Below are positions 1-7,690 of a stretch of 7,942 nucleotides of DNA, piece by piece. The notes beneath the pieces are model-generated. The model made no database searches. It was given only the letters and a program-made list of their open reading frames with translations, and was not told the origin of the DNA. Source of the DNA: Flavobacteriia bacterium (GTDB taxonomy: Bacteria > Bacteroidota > Bacteroidia > Flavobacteriales > Flavobacteriaceae); the NCBI GenBank assembly GCA_003973375.1, contig QNYL01000085.1, forward strand, positions 1-7,942, read 5' to 3'. A program made the translations under genes and the position numbers. Each line of letters begins with the position of its first letter. Within the stretch, counting starts at the first letter, position 1.

Positions 1-1032
1 CCTCAACAGCGGTCTCAATGGCCTTAAAGATGCGTTGTTTGGTCAAAGCCGATACAAAAACAATAGGAACATCGGTAAAAGGAGCGATCTCCTGACGGAT
101 CTTTTGTTCGAACTGTTTGGTGGTATGGGTATCTTTTTCAACCAGATCCCATTTATTTACCAGGATCACAATTCCTTTTCTGTTCTTCTCTGCCAGCCAG
201 AAGATACTTTGGTCCTGACCTTCAAAACCACGGGTGGCATCCACCACAAGAATACATACATCACTGTGCTCAATGGCTCTTACAGAACGCATTACCGAAT
301 AGAATTCGAGATCTTCTTTAACTTTTGATTTCTTTCGGATTCCGGCCGTATCCACCAGATTGAATTCAAATCCGAAACGGTTGTATTTAGTATCGATAGA
401 ATCTCTTGTAGTTCCGGCAATATCGGTTACAATATAACGTTCTTCACCGATCAGGGCATTGATAAATGATGATTTTCCCGCATTGGGTCTTCCCACAACT
501 GCAAATCTGGGGAGTTCATCAGGTTCATCTTCGTCGATCTCAGGCAAGGCTTCTACAAGGGCATCGAGTAAATCGCCGGTACCACTGCCGTTGATACTTG
601 AAATGGTATAATATTCTCCCAGTCCCAAAGAATAGAATTCAACAGCATCATTTACTCTTTTTGCCGTATCTACTTTATTAACCACTAAAAAGACCGGTTT
701 TTTAGACTGGCGTAGAATGCCTGCTACTTCCTCATCCATTCCGGTAACACCATTTTCCACATCCACCATAAAAATAATGGCATTGCTTCTTCAATGGCCA
801 GATTTACCTGTTTATCGATCTCCGCTTCAAAAATATCGTCGCTTCCAACCACATAACCGCCGGTATCAATTACCGAGAATTCTTTTCCGTTCCAGTCGGT
901 CTTTCCGTAATGCCTGTCGCGGGTTACACCACTAACGGCATCAACAATAGCTTCTCTTCGCTGGATCAAACGATTGAAAAGTGTTGATTTTCCAACGTTA
1001 GGCCTTCCTACAATTGCTACAATATTTCCCAT
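1..1032 (-). pseudogene. der: Ribosome-assembly GTPase Der (EngA), frameshifted and cut by the left window edge
   Basis: Der is a cytoplasmic GTPase with two tandem G domains and a C-terminal KH-like domain; it acts in maturation of the 50S ribosomal subunit. The ATG at 1030-1032 opens a frame with the first P-loop GRPNVGKS (residues 9-16), the switch threonine in SGVTRD and DTGG (56-59). After codon 83 (GCA, 784-786) the frame runs into unrelated sequence and stops near 724. The minus frame with codons ending at 779-781 restores the family sequence ([10 protein letters not shown]), so one base, the G of an expected GAT codon, is missing between 783 and 784. That second frame is open to the window edge and carries NKVD (668-679), the second P-loop GRPNAGKS (470-493), DTAG and NKWD (146-157). 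The KH-like end lies outside the window. A -7 promoter box precedes the start. Gene identity is very secure. Whether the lesion is real is doubtful, because der is essential in E. coli and B. subtilis. Confidence 0.93.
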
Positions 1033-1055
1033 TTGTACTGCTGATAAATTTTTCG

Positions 1056-1063
1056 CAAAGATA
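1056..1063 (-). promoter_or_regulatory. Putative -7 promoter box of der
   Basis: On the minus strand this reads TATCTTTG, a full match to the Bacteroidota -7 consensus TAnnTTTG. It lies 23 bp upstream of the der ATG and just past the pyrF stop codon, so der probably has its own promoter with a short leader as well as any read-through from pyrF. I could not see a convincing -33 TTG element at the usual distance, which would fall inside the end of pyrF. Confidence 0.5.
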
Positions 1064-1066
1064 CGT

Positions 1067-1887
1067 TTATCTTTTTAGTATAATTTTTTCCATTTCTATT
1101 TGCAGTTCAAGTGCTTTTTCTCTTGCTTTTTCTGCAAAATCTTTTCCGGAAGAGGCATAAATAATTCCTCTTGAAGAGTTGATCAGGAGTCCGATATCTT
1201 TATTTATTCCGTATTTACATACTTCCTGTAAACTTCCGCCCTGGGCACCAACTCCGGGAACCAGCAGGAAATGATCAGGAACAATCTTTCTGATATTTTG
1301 GAAAAATTCAGGCCGGGTGGCCCCAACCACATACATCAGCTGATCACTGTTCTTCCAGTTCTTAGAGGTTTCCAGAACTTTTTCATACAAGGTCTGACCA
1401 TTTTCATCTTTCATGATTTGAAAATCGAGTCCGCCCTTGTTGGAAGTGAGTGCAAGCAGGATCGTAAATTTATCCGCGAAAGCGAGAAAAGGCTCTACAG
1501 AATCAATTCCCATATAAGGCGCCACAGTAACCGAATCGAAATTCATATCTTCAAAAAAGCTTTGGCATAGCGGGTGGAGGTATTTCCAATATCGCCGCGC
1601 TTGGCATCGGCAATGGTAAAGATCTCAGGGTAATTTGAATTGAGATAATCGATGGTTTTTTGAAGTGATCTCCAGCCTTTTAAACCGTATGCCTCATAAA
1701 AAGCAGTATTGGGTTTGTAGGCAACTGCCAGATGATGTGTGGCATCGATCAATTGTTTGTTGAATTCGAAAATCGGATCATCAAGCTCTGATAAATGGGG
1801 TGGAATTTTATCGAGATCCACATCCAATCCGATGCATAAAAACGATTTCTTTTTTTTGATCTGATCAATAAGTTGCTGCCTGTTCAT
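1067..1887 (-). pseudogene. pyrF: Orotidine-5'-phosphate decarboxylase (type 2), one-base frameshift
   Basis: PyrF decarboxylates OMP to UMP, the last step of de novo pyrimidine synthesis. The ATG at 1885-1887 starts a frame containing [10 protein letters not shown] near the N-terminus and the catalytic signature [11 protein letters not shown] (residues 94-104, with the Asp-Lys-Asp charged network). That frame ends at a TGA at 1543-1545, giving 114 residues. The rest of the enzyme continues in another frame from 1546 to the TAA at 1067-1069 (159 residues), including APYMGIDS, the GVGAQGG loop and the phosphate-binding INSSRGI segment. The break is at the A run 1553-1558 (six A on the plus strand); seven would join the halves as [11 protein letters not shown]. 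The joined protein would be 273 residues, normal for the type 2 family. The upstream gap holds a minus-strand -7 box. Identity is very secure. The frameshift sits in a homopolymer, so it may be a sequencing error. Confidence 0.93.
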
Positions 1888-1906
1888 TTTTTTAAAATTT
1901 GTTTTG

Positions 1907-1914
1907 CAAAAGTA
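1907..1914 (-). promoter_or_regulatory. Putative -7 promoter box of pyrF
   Basis: The minus strand reads TACTTTTG here, a match to the Bacteroidota -7 consensus TAnnTTTG, 19 bp upstream of the pyrF ATG. This predicts a leader of about a dozen bases. A -33 TTG element is not obvious. The box faces away from the tpiA promoter in the same 92-bp gap. Confidence 0.5.
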
Positions 1915-1948
1915 ACTATTTTATGTATTCTTTTATTTGCTTTCTTAG

Positions 1949-1956
1949 TATCTTTG
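1949..1956 (+). promoter_or_regulatory. Putative -7 promoter box of tpiA
   Basis: TATCTTTG matches the Bacteroidota -7 consensus TAnnTTTG and ends 23 bp before the tpiA ATG, predicting a short leader. It is the same octamer as the proposed der box. No strong -33 element is visible; TATG at 1922-1925 is at best a degenerate candidate. The box also shows that the in-frame ATG at 1899 is not the real start, since it would lie upstream of the promoter. Confidence 0.55.
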
Positions 1957-1979
1957 CATCTAAATTAAAATATCACAAC

Positions 1980-2729
1980 ATGAGAAACAAGATAGTAGCA
2001 GGAAACTGGAAAATGAACAAAACCTATAAAGAAACAAAGGTTTTAGTTAAAGACCTGATGAAACAGGTAAAAGGAGTAAAATTAACAGATACAAGAGTAA
2101 TTATCGCGCCTCCGTTTACAAATCTGCAAAAGGCATCTAAGATGACAAAAGATTGTAAAATTGAAGTTGCAGCACAAAATATGCATCAGGCAGAGAGCGG
2201 AGCCTATACCGGAGAGATCTCGGCCGATATGCTTAAAAGTATACATGTTGAAACTGTAATTTTAGGGCACTCTGAACGAAGAGAGTATTTTGGAGAGACC
2301 AATGAACTGCTGGCTAAAAAAGTAGATACAGCCTTGGCCCACGGAATGGAAGTGATTTATTGTTTTGGTGAAGTTTTGGAAGATAGAAAAAGCGGAAATC
2401 ATTTTAAAGTGGTTGAAGAGCAGATTAAAAAAGGATTATTTCACCTGACCTCTGACGACTGGAAGAACGTGATCCTGGCCTATGAGCCTGTATGGGCTAT
2501 AGGTACCGGTGAAACAGCTTCTCCGGAACAGGCGCAGGAAATGCACGCTTTTGTTCGTGAGCTTGTGGCACAAAGATATATCAGTGATGTAGCTGAACAA
2601 GTAAGTATTCTTTACGGAGGTAGTGTAAAACCGGGAAATGCCAAAGAGATCTTTTCAAAAGAAGATGTTGACGGTGGTTTGATTGGTGGACTGATGATTT
2701 TACAGCGATCATTAAAGCGATATAAATAA
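1980..2729 (+). CDS. tpiA: Triosephosphate isomerase with an altered C-terminus
   Basis: TpiA interconverts dihydroxyacetone phosphate and glyceraldehyde 3-phosphate in glycolysis and gluconeogenesis. The start is the ATG at 1980, giving the canonical N-terminus MRNKIVAGNWKMN; the 27 codons open upstream read as non-coding leader. Visible catalytic parts are Asn9 and Lys11, His97 in ILGHSERR, Glu169 in AYEPVWAIGTG with the mobile loop that follows, and the phosphate-binding YGGSVKPGN (212-220) and IGG (235-237). After Gly237 (codon 2688-2690) the family sequence ASLKADDFTAIIKAI is expected. Instead the protein reads LMILQRSLKRYK and ends at 2729. The expected residues from ADDF onward are still encoded in another frame, ending at TAA 2723-2725, so about 13 bp are missing at 2690/2691. 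The lesion removes the start of the last helix next to the phosphate site. The encoded protein is 249 residues; the repaired one would be 252. A terminator follows. Confidence 0.93.
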   Translation: MRNKIVAGNWKMNKTYKETKVLVKDLMKQVKGVKLTDTRVIIAPPFTNLQKASKMTKDCKIEVAAQNMHQAESGAYTGEISADMLKSIHVETVILGHSERREYFGETNELLAKKVDTALAHGMEVIYCFGEVLEDRKSGNHFKVVEEQIKKGLFHLTSDDWKNVILAYEPVWAIGTGETASPEQAQEMHAFVRELVAQRYISDVAEQVSILYGGSVKPGNAKEIFSKEDVDGGLIGGLMILQRSLKRYK

Positions 2730-2744
2730 GTAAATTATAAATAG

Positions 2745-2781
2745 AAGTTCCCTGAATTGGATGATTTAGGGAACTTTTTTT
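2745..2781 (+). terminator. Intrinsic terminator downstream of tpiA
   Basis: AAGTTCCCT (2745-2753) pairs perfectly with AGGGAACTT (2768-2776). The stem extends inward through G-U and A-U pairs to a GGAT loop at 2759-2762, giving about 14 pairs, followed by seven T (2775-2781). It begins 15 bp after the tpiA stop codon and ends 18 bp before the prmA start, so it would insulate tpiA or attenuate read-through into prmA-clpS. Confidence 0.85.
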
Positions 2782-2799
2782 AACTCTGACAGTATTGGA

Positions 2800-3639
2800 A
2801 TGAACTATATAGGATATACGTTTTCCCTAGAACCCAAAGGACTGAATGAAGAAACAGTAAAGGAGATTTTGATTGCTGAGCTGGGAGAGGCGGGTTTTGA
2901 GAGTTTTACTGAAACAGAAGGAGGTGTTACTGCCTATATTCAAACAAAGGACTGGAAAGAAAATATCTTAGAGGAGGTTCAGATCCTGAATTCAGAGATG
3001 TGCAAGATCACTTATTCGAAGGAGGAAATTGAACAGGTCAACTGGAACGAAGAGTGGGAAAAGAATTTTAAACCCCTGGTGGTTGATGATCTGGTGAGCA
3101 TCAGAGCCCCTTTTCACGAGAAAAAGGATCTGCCTTATGAAATTGTGATTGAACCCAAAATGAGTTTCGGCACAGGACATCACGAGACCACGCATTTGAT
3201 GATTCAGCATCTGATCGATCTGGATCTGGAAGGCAAAACGGTTCTTGATATGGGTTGCGGAACCGGAATCCTGGCTATTTTTGCTGAAATGAGAGGAGCA
3301 AAGAAACTCGATGCCATTGATATTGATACCTGGTGTTATGAGAATTCACTGGAAAATGTTGAAAGAAATCATTGCAGCAATATTGTGGTTTATGAAGGGG
3401 ATGCTTCATTGCTGGGGAAAAAGAAGTACGATGTGATTATTGCCAATATCAACCGTAATATTCTACTGAATGATATTTCGGACTATGCAAGAAATCTGGA
3501 GGAAAACGGTATCTTACTTTTAAGTGGTTTTTATAATGAAGATATACCGGTGATCGATAAGGAAGCTGTGAAAAACGGACTAAAACTTAAAAAAACTTTA
3601 GAAAGAAATAATTGGGTTGCGTTAAAATATGTAATTTAG
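2800..3639 (+). CDS. prmA: Ribosomal protein L11 methyltransferase
   Basis: PrmA is a cytoplasmic S-adenosylmethionine-dependent enzyme that trimethylates ribosomal protein L11. The 279-residue protein has the PrmA layout: an N-terminal substrate-binding region (about 1-95), a linker ending in FGTGHHETT (123-131), and a Rossmann methyltransferase domain. That domain carries motif I VLDMGCGTGILAI (148-160), the acidic end of strand 2 in AIDID (172-176), and the ANINRNILL segment (215-223) that replaces the usual NPP-type motif in this family. Length is slightly below that of E. coli PrmA, as is common in this phylum. The ATG at 2800 is the only sensible start. It lies only 18 bp after the T-tract of a strong terminator and no clear -7 box is seen. 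clpS follows after 21 bp, so the two are probably co-transcribed. The reading frame is intact. Confidence 0.95.
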   Translation: MNYIGYTFSLEPKGLNEETVKEILIAELGEAGFESFTETEGGVTAYIQTKDWKENILEEVQILNSEMCKITYSKEEIEQVNWNEEWEKNFKPLVVDDLVSIRAPFHEKKDLPYEIVIEPKMSFGTGHHETTHLMIQHLIDLDLEGKTVLDMGCGTGILAIFAEMRGAKKLDAIDIDTWCYENSLENVERNHCSNIVVYEGDASLLGKKKYDVIIANINRNILLNDISDYARNLEENGILLLSGFYNEDIPVIDKEAVKNGLKLKKTLERNNWVALKYVI

Positions 3640-3660
3640 CACTCTGATTTAGAAATGTAA

Positions 3661-3948
3661 ATGAGCTACGAGATGGGAATTAAAGAAAAGAAAAGAGAAG
3701 AAGTTGATATCCTTGAGCAGGAAGTTAATCAGCATGAAATTGTTTTATTTAATGATGATGTACATTCTTTTGAGTATGTTATTAATTCATTGATTGATGT
3801 TTGTGATCACACCCTTGAACAGGCAGAACAATGTACTTACCTTGTGCATTTTAAAGGAAAATGTGCTGTAAAAACAGGAGAATTTGATGAGTTAAAGCCC
3901 AGATGTTCCAAATTGCTCGATCTCGGACTGAGTGCCGAAATCATATAA
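3661..3948 (+). CDS. clpS: ATP-dependent Clp protease adaptor ClpS
   Basis: ClpS binds substrates with destabilising N-terminal residues and delivers them to the ClpA/ClpC unfoldase. The 95-residue protein has a flexible charged N-terminus (about 1-24) and then the ClpS fold. LFNDDVHSFEYVI (29-41) contains the Asn-Asp-Asp that grips the substrate amino group. VHFKGKC (62-68) contains the conserved His63 and Gly66 of the pocket. By alignment from memory with E. coli ClpS, the pocket methionines are replaced by Phe37 and Thr59, which might shift substrate preference; this is inference. ATG 3661 is used here, but the ATG at 3673 (MGIKEKK) is equally plausible, since the family's N-terminus varies. 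The gene follows prmA by 21 bp and converges on the carboxylase operon, whose last stop codon begins 34 bp beyond the clpS stop. Confidence 0.92.
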   Translation: MSYEMGIKEKKREEVDILEQEVNQHEIVLFNDDVHSFEYVINSLIDVCDHTLEQAEQCTYLVHFKGKCAVKTGEFDELKPRCSKLLDLGLSAEII

Positions 3949-3982
3949 TTTCCTTGTCATTCAATTATCACATTAAAGCATT

Positions 3983-5527
3983 CTACAAAGGTATATTTCC
4001 GTGCTTGCGATCGGGTTTTACCACTTTTTTGTTTTCCAGCATAGCATAAGCTTTGATCAGCTTTCTTCTGGTATTTTTAGGCAGAATCACTTCATCAATA
4101 AATCCGCGTCGTGCTGCTCTGTACGGATCGGCAAATTTAGAAGCATATTCGGTTTCTTTTTCTTTCCATTTAGCCTCAGGATCATCGGCATCACGAATTT
4201 CTTTTTTAAAGATGATCTCACTGGCACCTTTGGCACCCATCACAGCGATTTCGGCAGTAGGCCAGGCAAAATTCATGTCGGCACCAATATGTTTTGAGTT
4301 CATTACATCATAAGCTCCGCCGTATGCTTTTCGTGTGATCACGGTAATTCGGGGTACGGTTGCTTCGCTTAAAGCGTATAACAATTTAGCTCCGTTTACT
4401 ATAATACCATTCCATTCCTGTTCGGATCCGGGTAAGAAACCGGGAACATCTACCAATACGAGTAAAGGAATGTTAAAAGCATCGCAAAAACGTACAAAAC
4501 GGGCGGCCTTTTTAGAACTGTTCACATCAAGTACGCCGGCCAGGCTCATGGGCTGATTAGCAACAATTCCAATACTTTTTCCGGCAAGCCGGGCAAAACC
4601 TACTACAATATTTTTGGCAAAATCTTCCTGAATCTCCATCAAACTGTCCTTATCACAGATCCCTTCGATCACTTTTTTCATATCATAAGGTTTATGAGCA
4701 TCTTCAGGAATGATATTTTCAAGTTCTTCCCTGATCTCATCCTTGATTTCAAAAGGCAGATCGGGTGCTTTCTCACGATTGTTCTGCGGTATGTAACTGA
4801 GGAGTTTTCTGGTTTTAACAATACATTCCACATCGTTGGCAGCGGTTAAATGGGTAACTCCTGATTTGGTGGAATGCGCACCGGCTCCTCCAAGTTCCTC
4901 TAAGGTGATCTCTTCATTGGTAACTGTTTTTACCACATTGGGGCCGGTTACAAACATATAACTGGTATCTTCAACCATTAGGGTAAAATCGGTCATGGCA
5001 GGGGAATAGACGGCTCCTCCGGCACAGGGCCCCATGATGGCTGAGATCTGTGGAATCACCCCCGAAGCCTGTACATTCCTGTAAAAAATATCGGCGTATC
5101 CGCCAAGAGATCTTACGCCTTCCTGAATTCTTGCCCCTCCTGAATCATTCAACCCGATCACAGGTGCGCCAACTTTTATGGCGAGATCCATGATCTTACA
5201 GATCTTTTCAGCATTGGTTTCTGATAAAGCCCCTCCAAAAACGGTAAAATCCTGAGCAAAAATATAGGTAAGTCGCCCGTTAACCGTTCCGTAACCTGTA
5301 ACCACGCCATCGCCGTAGAATTGTTGTTCTTCCATGCCGAAATCGGTAGTGCGGTGGGTAACCAGAATTCCTATTTCTTCAAAAGAATTTTTATCTAAAA
5401 AAAGATCTACTCTTTCCCGGGCTGTTAATTTCTTCTTTTTATGTTGTTTTTCAATTCTTTTAAGGCCTCCGCCGAGTTTTGCTTCGGTTATCTTTTCTAA
5501 AAGGCTTTTCTGTTTTGAATTCATCAT
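3983..5527 (-). CDS. pccB: Acyl-CoA carboxylase carboxyltransferase (beta) subunit, probably propionyl-CoA specific
   Basis: This subunit transfers CO2 from carboxybiotin to an acyl-CoA. At 514 residues it has the full two-part crotonase-like carboxyltransferase layout. The N half carries [10 protein letters not shown] (129-138), GGYADIF and [16 protein letters not shown] (166-181), which form the CoA and oxyanion site. The C half carries [30 protein letters not shown] and [11 protein letters not shown], followed by [12 protein letters not shown]. Asp407 in GGAYDVM appears to correspond to the Asp that favours propionyl-CoA in Streptomyces PccB, where the acetyl-CoA-accepting paralogue has Ile. 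That alignment is from memory, so propionyl specificity is likely but not proven. The start has two adjacent ATG codons (5522-5527); either could be used. It is the last gene of the operon, 16 bp after the biotin carboxylase stop. I see no clear terminator after its TAG. Confidence 0.93.
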   Translation of the reverse strand: MMNSKQKSLLEKITEAKLGGGLKRIEKQHKKKKLTARERVDLFLDKNSFEEIGILVTHRTTDFGMEEQQFYGDGVVTGYGTVNGRLTYIFAQDFTVFGGALSETNAEKICKIMDLAIKVGAPVIGLNDSGGARIQEGVRSLGGYADIFYRNVQASGVIPQISAIMGPCAGGAVYSPAMTDFTLMVEDTSYMFVTGPNVVKTVTNEEITLEELGGAGAHSTKSGVTHLTAANDVECIVKTRKLLSYIPQNNREKAPDLPFEIKDEIREELENIIPEDAHKPYDMKKVIEGICDKDSLMEIQEDFAKNIVVGFARLAGKSIGIVANQPMSLAGVLDVNSSKKAARFVRFCDAFNIPLLVLVDVPGFLPGSEQEWNGIIVNGAKLLYALSEATVPRITVITRKAYGGAYDVMNSKHIGADMNFAWPTAEIAVMGAKGASEIIFKKEIRDADDPEAKWKEKETEYASKFADPYRAARRGFIDEVILPKNTRRKLIKAYAMLENKKVVKPDRKHGNIPL

Positions 5528-5543
5528 CTTAAATGGGGTAGTG

Positions 5544-6983
5544 TTATGAAGGGGTTCTTAATATTTTCTGTTCTTCGAGGTAGAGTTTTATAGCCAGATT
5601 GGCTGCTATTTCTGCCTCCTCTTTCATTTCAGCTTTAAGTTTTTCTGCCGAGTAATAATTCTTTACAAAATGCGTATTGAAATTACCCGAGGTAAATGCT
5701 TTGTGTTCACATACGAATTTTCCGAAAGGCAAAGTGGTCTTAACACCTTCGATCCGGTAATTATTAATGGCCTGGATCATCAGCTGAATGGCTTCCATAC
5801 GGTTTTTACCGTAAGTGATGAGTTTAGAGATCATCGGATCGTAATAAATAGGGATTTCCATACCTTCTTCATAACCATCATCCAGACGGATATTCTTACC
5901 GGTAGGAATCTTATAGGTTTTCAGTTTTCCTACATTGGGCAAAAAATTATTTAACGAATCTTCTGCATAAACTCTAAGCTCTAAGGCGTGTCCGTTCATT
6001 TTCAGATCCTCCTGTGAAAAGCTGAGTTTTTCTCCTCTGGCAATATTGATCTGTTGTTCAACCAGGTCAATTCCGGTAATGAATTCGGTTACGGGATGCT
6101 CAACCTGTAAACGGGTGTTCATCTCTAAAAAGTAAAAATTCATCTGATCATCTACAAGAAATTCCACAGTGCCGGCACCGATATAATCACAGGAACGTGC
6201 TACATTAACGGCAGCTTCTCCCATTTTTTTTCTCATTTCGGGAGTGAGTACTGATGAGGGAGCCTCTTCGATTACTTTTTGATGCCTTCGCTGAATGCTG
6301 CATTCACGTTCAAAAAGGTAAAGGATGTTGTTGTGTTTATCGGCCAGAATCTGGATCTCAATATGCCTTGGGGAAGTAAAGTACTTTTCAATAAAAACCG
6401 ATCCGTCACCAAAGGCTGAGGTCGCCTCGCTGATGGCTCTTTTCATCTGCGAAGGTAGTTCTTTGATGTTTTCCACAATACGCATTCCTTTTCCGCCACC
6501 GCCGGCTGCAGCTTTGATAAGAATGGGAAATCCAATCTCTTTGGCGATCTCAATGGCTTTTTCCGGATTGGAAATGGCATGATCTACCCCCGGAACCATT
6601 GGGATATTATAATTTTTTACAGCATCTTTTGCGGCCAGCTTGTCGCCCATCATCCTGATCGATTTGGATTTGGGTCCGATAAAGATAAGTCCGTTGTTCT
6701 CTACATCCTCTGCAAAACCTGCATTCTCACTTAAAAAACCATAACCCGGATGTATAGCGTCTGCATTTAAGGATTTTGCAACTTCAATGATCTTGTCTCC
6801 TTTGAGATAGGACTCGCCGGAAGGATTCTTCCCGATATTAACAGCTTCATCGGCAAATTTCACATGAGGTGCATTTCTATCGATATCAGAATAAACGGCA
6901 ACAGTTTTGATTCCCATTTTTCGGGCAGTTCTCATTACCCTCAGGGCAATCTCACCACGGTTGGCAACTAATATTTTCTTCAT
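5544..6983 (-). CDS. accC: Biotin carboxylase subunit of acyl-CoA carboxylase
   Basis: This ATP-grasp enzyme carboxylates the biotin of the carrier protein using ATP and bicarbonate. In order, the 479-residue protein shows the N-terminal [25 protein letters not shown] (78-87), the glycine-rich ATP loop [13 protein letters not shown] (158-170), [17 protein letters not shown] (227-243) and [14 protein letters not shown] (287-300). The last segment holds the Glu, Asn and Arg residues that bind metal and bicarbonate. The C-terminal domain follows ([16 protein letters not shown]). A charged Glu/Lys/Ala-rich tail of about 35 residues extends past the core, making it longer than E. coli AccC (449). 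There is no fused biotinyl domain; the carrier is the separate gene just upstream, with 2 bp between stop and start, which points to translational coupling. Because the partner beta subunit looks propionyl-type, pccA is an equally fair name. Confidence 0.95.
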   Translation of the reverse strand: MKKILVANRGEIALRVMRTARKMGIKTVAVYSDIDRNAPHVKFADEAVNIGKNPSGESYLKGDKIIEVAKSLNADAIHPGYGFLSENAGFAEDVENNGLIFIGPKSKSIRMMGDKLAAKDAVKNYNIPMVPGVDHAISNPEKAIEIAKEIGFPILIKAAAGGGGKGMRIVENIKELPSQMKRAISEATSAFGDGSVFIEKYFTSPRHIEIQILADKHNNILYLFERECSIQRRHQKVIEEAPSSVLTPEMRKKMGEAAVNVARSCDYIGAGTVEFLVDDQMNFYFLEMNTRLQVEHPVTEFITGIDLVEQQINIARGEKLSFSQEDLKMNGHALELRVYAEDSLNNFLPNVGKLKTYKIPTGKNIRLDDGYEEGMEIPIYYDPMISKLITYGKNRMEAIQLMIQAINNYRIEGVKTTLPFGKFVCEHKAFTSGNFNTHFVKNYYSAEKLKAEMKEEAEIAANLAIKLYLEEQKILRTPS

Positions 6984-6985
6984 AT

Positions 6986-7471
6986 TTATTCTAATTCGAT
7001 TAACAATTTTCCTTTTTCCACAGTGTCGTTCAGTTTGATATGGATTGATTTTACAATACCGTCTTTCGGACTCGTAATGGCGTTTTCCATTTTCATAGCT
7101 TCGAGGATCAGTAAAGTATCTCCTTCTTTGATAGCATCTCCTTCTTTTATTTCCAGTCCGATAATTATTCCCGGCATGGGAGCTTTGATATGATTCATTT
7201 TTTTATTGTTGCCCGATGAGAATCCCATTTTTTCGATAAGAAGATCCAGTTCATCCAGGATTGTTACCTGATAAGTATTTGAATTTATTCTTATGGTATA
7301 TTGTTTTTTCTGAAAATCATCTAAGATCAGTTTCGCTTTAAAAGCCTTGTTTTTATGGAGTATATGATATCCCGATGGGGAAGTATTTACAAGGTCCAGT
7401 TTTTCAGCCTGAGCGGATCTTATAGAAAAATCAAGAGAATCATTTACTTTAACTTTGAAATTTTGTTCCAC
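6986..7471 (-). CDS. Biotin carboxyl carrier protein subunit of acyl-CoA carboxylase
   Basis: This 161-residue protein carries the biotin that moves between the carboxylase and carboxyltransferase subunits. The C-terminal biotinyl domain (about 92-161) is clear: HIKAPMPGIIIGLEIKEGD, then EAMKMEN (124-130) with the biotin acceptor Lys127, 34 residues from the end as is usual. The N-terminal part (about 1-80) is a beta-rich segment like those of three-subunit acyl-CoA carboxylases of this phylum, with a short linker (FSSGNNKKMN) between them. The start is a GTG (7469-7471): a TAA lies in frame 12 bp upstream and there is no other start codon before the conserved region. It is the first gene of the operon. 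Upstream, TAACTTTA on the minus strand (7494-7501) is a weak -7 candidate with TTTG (7516-7519) too close for a standard promoter. No transcription start can be assigned with confidence. Confidence 0.92.
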   Translation of the reverse strand: MEQNFKVKVNDSLDFSIRSAQAEKLDLVNTSPSGYHILHKNKAFKAKLILDDFQKKQYTIRINSNTYQVTILDELDLLIEKMGFSSGNNKKMNHIKAPMPGIIIGLEIKEGDAIKEGDTLLILEAMKMENAITSPKDGIVKSIHIKLNDTVEKGKLLIELE

Positions 7472-7690
7472 AGTTTTATTTTAAATATTTGTATAAAGTT
7501 AATAAATTATCTTTTCAAATGCTTTCTGTGTCACTACAGTTACGGAAATAGGTTTTTAAAACAGCAATTATATTTTCATTTTATAAAACCAGCAGCTTAG
7601 CCGGTGGTTATGTTCTTTCAAAACCAATAAAGTTTTACTCAGCTCAATTATTGTTCCTTTTAGCTTCTTTTAATGCTCATTTGTGGTAAA

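Noticed and set aside
1067..1546. A separate 159-residue protein starting [13 protein letters not shown], translationally coupled to the gene before it
   Set aside because: It is the C-terminal part of PyrF. One extra base in the A run joins it to the upstream frame with normal family sequence and length.
1271..1570. 99-codon open frame on the plus strand
   Set aside because: It is antisense to pyrF with no recognisable protein character. Other open frames inside der, prmA and the carboxylase genes are rejected for the same reason.
1899..1979. 27-residue N-terminal extension of TpiA from the ATG at 1899
   Set aside because: It lies across the promoter box at 1949-1956, and the canonical TPI N-terminus begins at 1980.
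3930..3955. Small inverted repeat GAAAT…ATTTC between clpS and the carboxylase operon
   Set aside because: The stem is only 5 AT-rich pairs and has no T-tract, so it is not a credible terminator.
4001..4556. Overlapping plus-strand open frames opposite the carboxyltransferase gene
   Set aside because: The minus strand encodes a complete, conserved carboxyltransferase; these frames are its shadows.
7571..7669. 33-codon minus-strand open stretch (…ELSKTLLVLKEHNHRL…)
   Set aside because: It starts right after a stop codon, has no upstream start codon and resembles no family I know. It is too short to call a gene or a remnant.
7472..7690. Riboswitch or structured leader upstream of the carboxylase operon
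   Set aside because: Only short weak palindromes are present, with no recognisable conserved riboswitch core.
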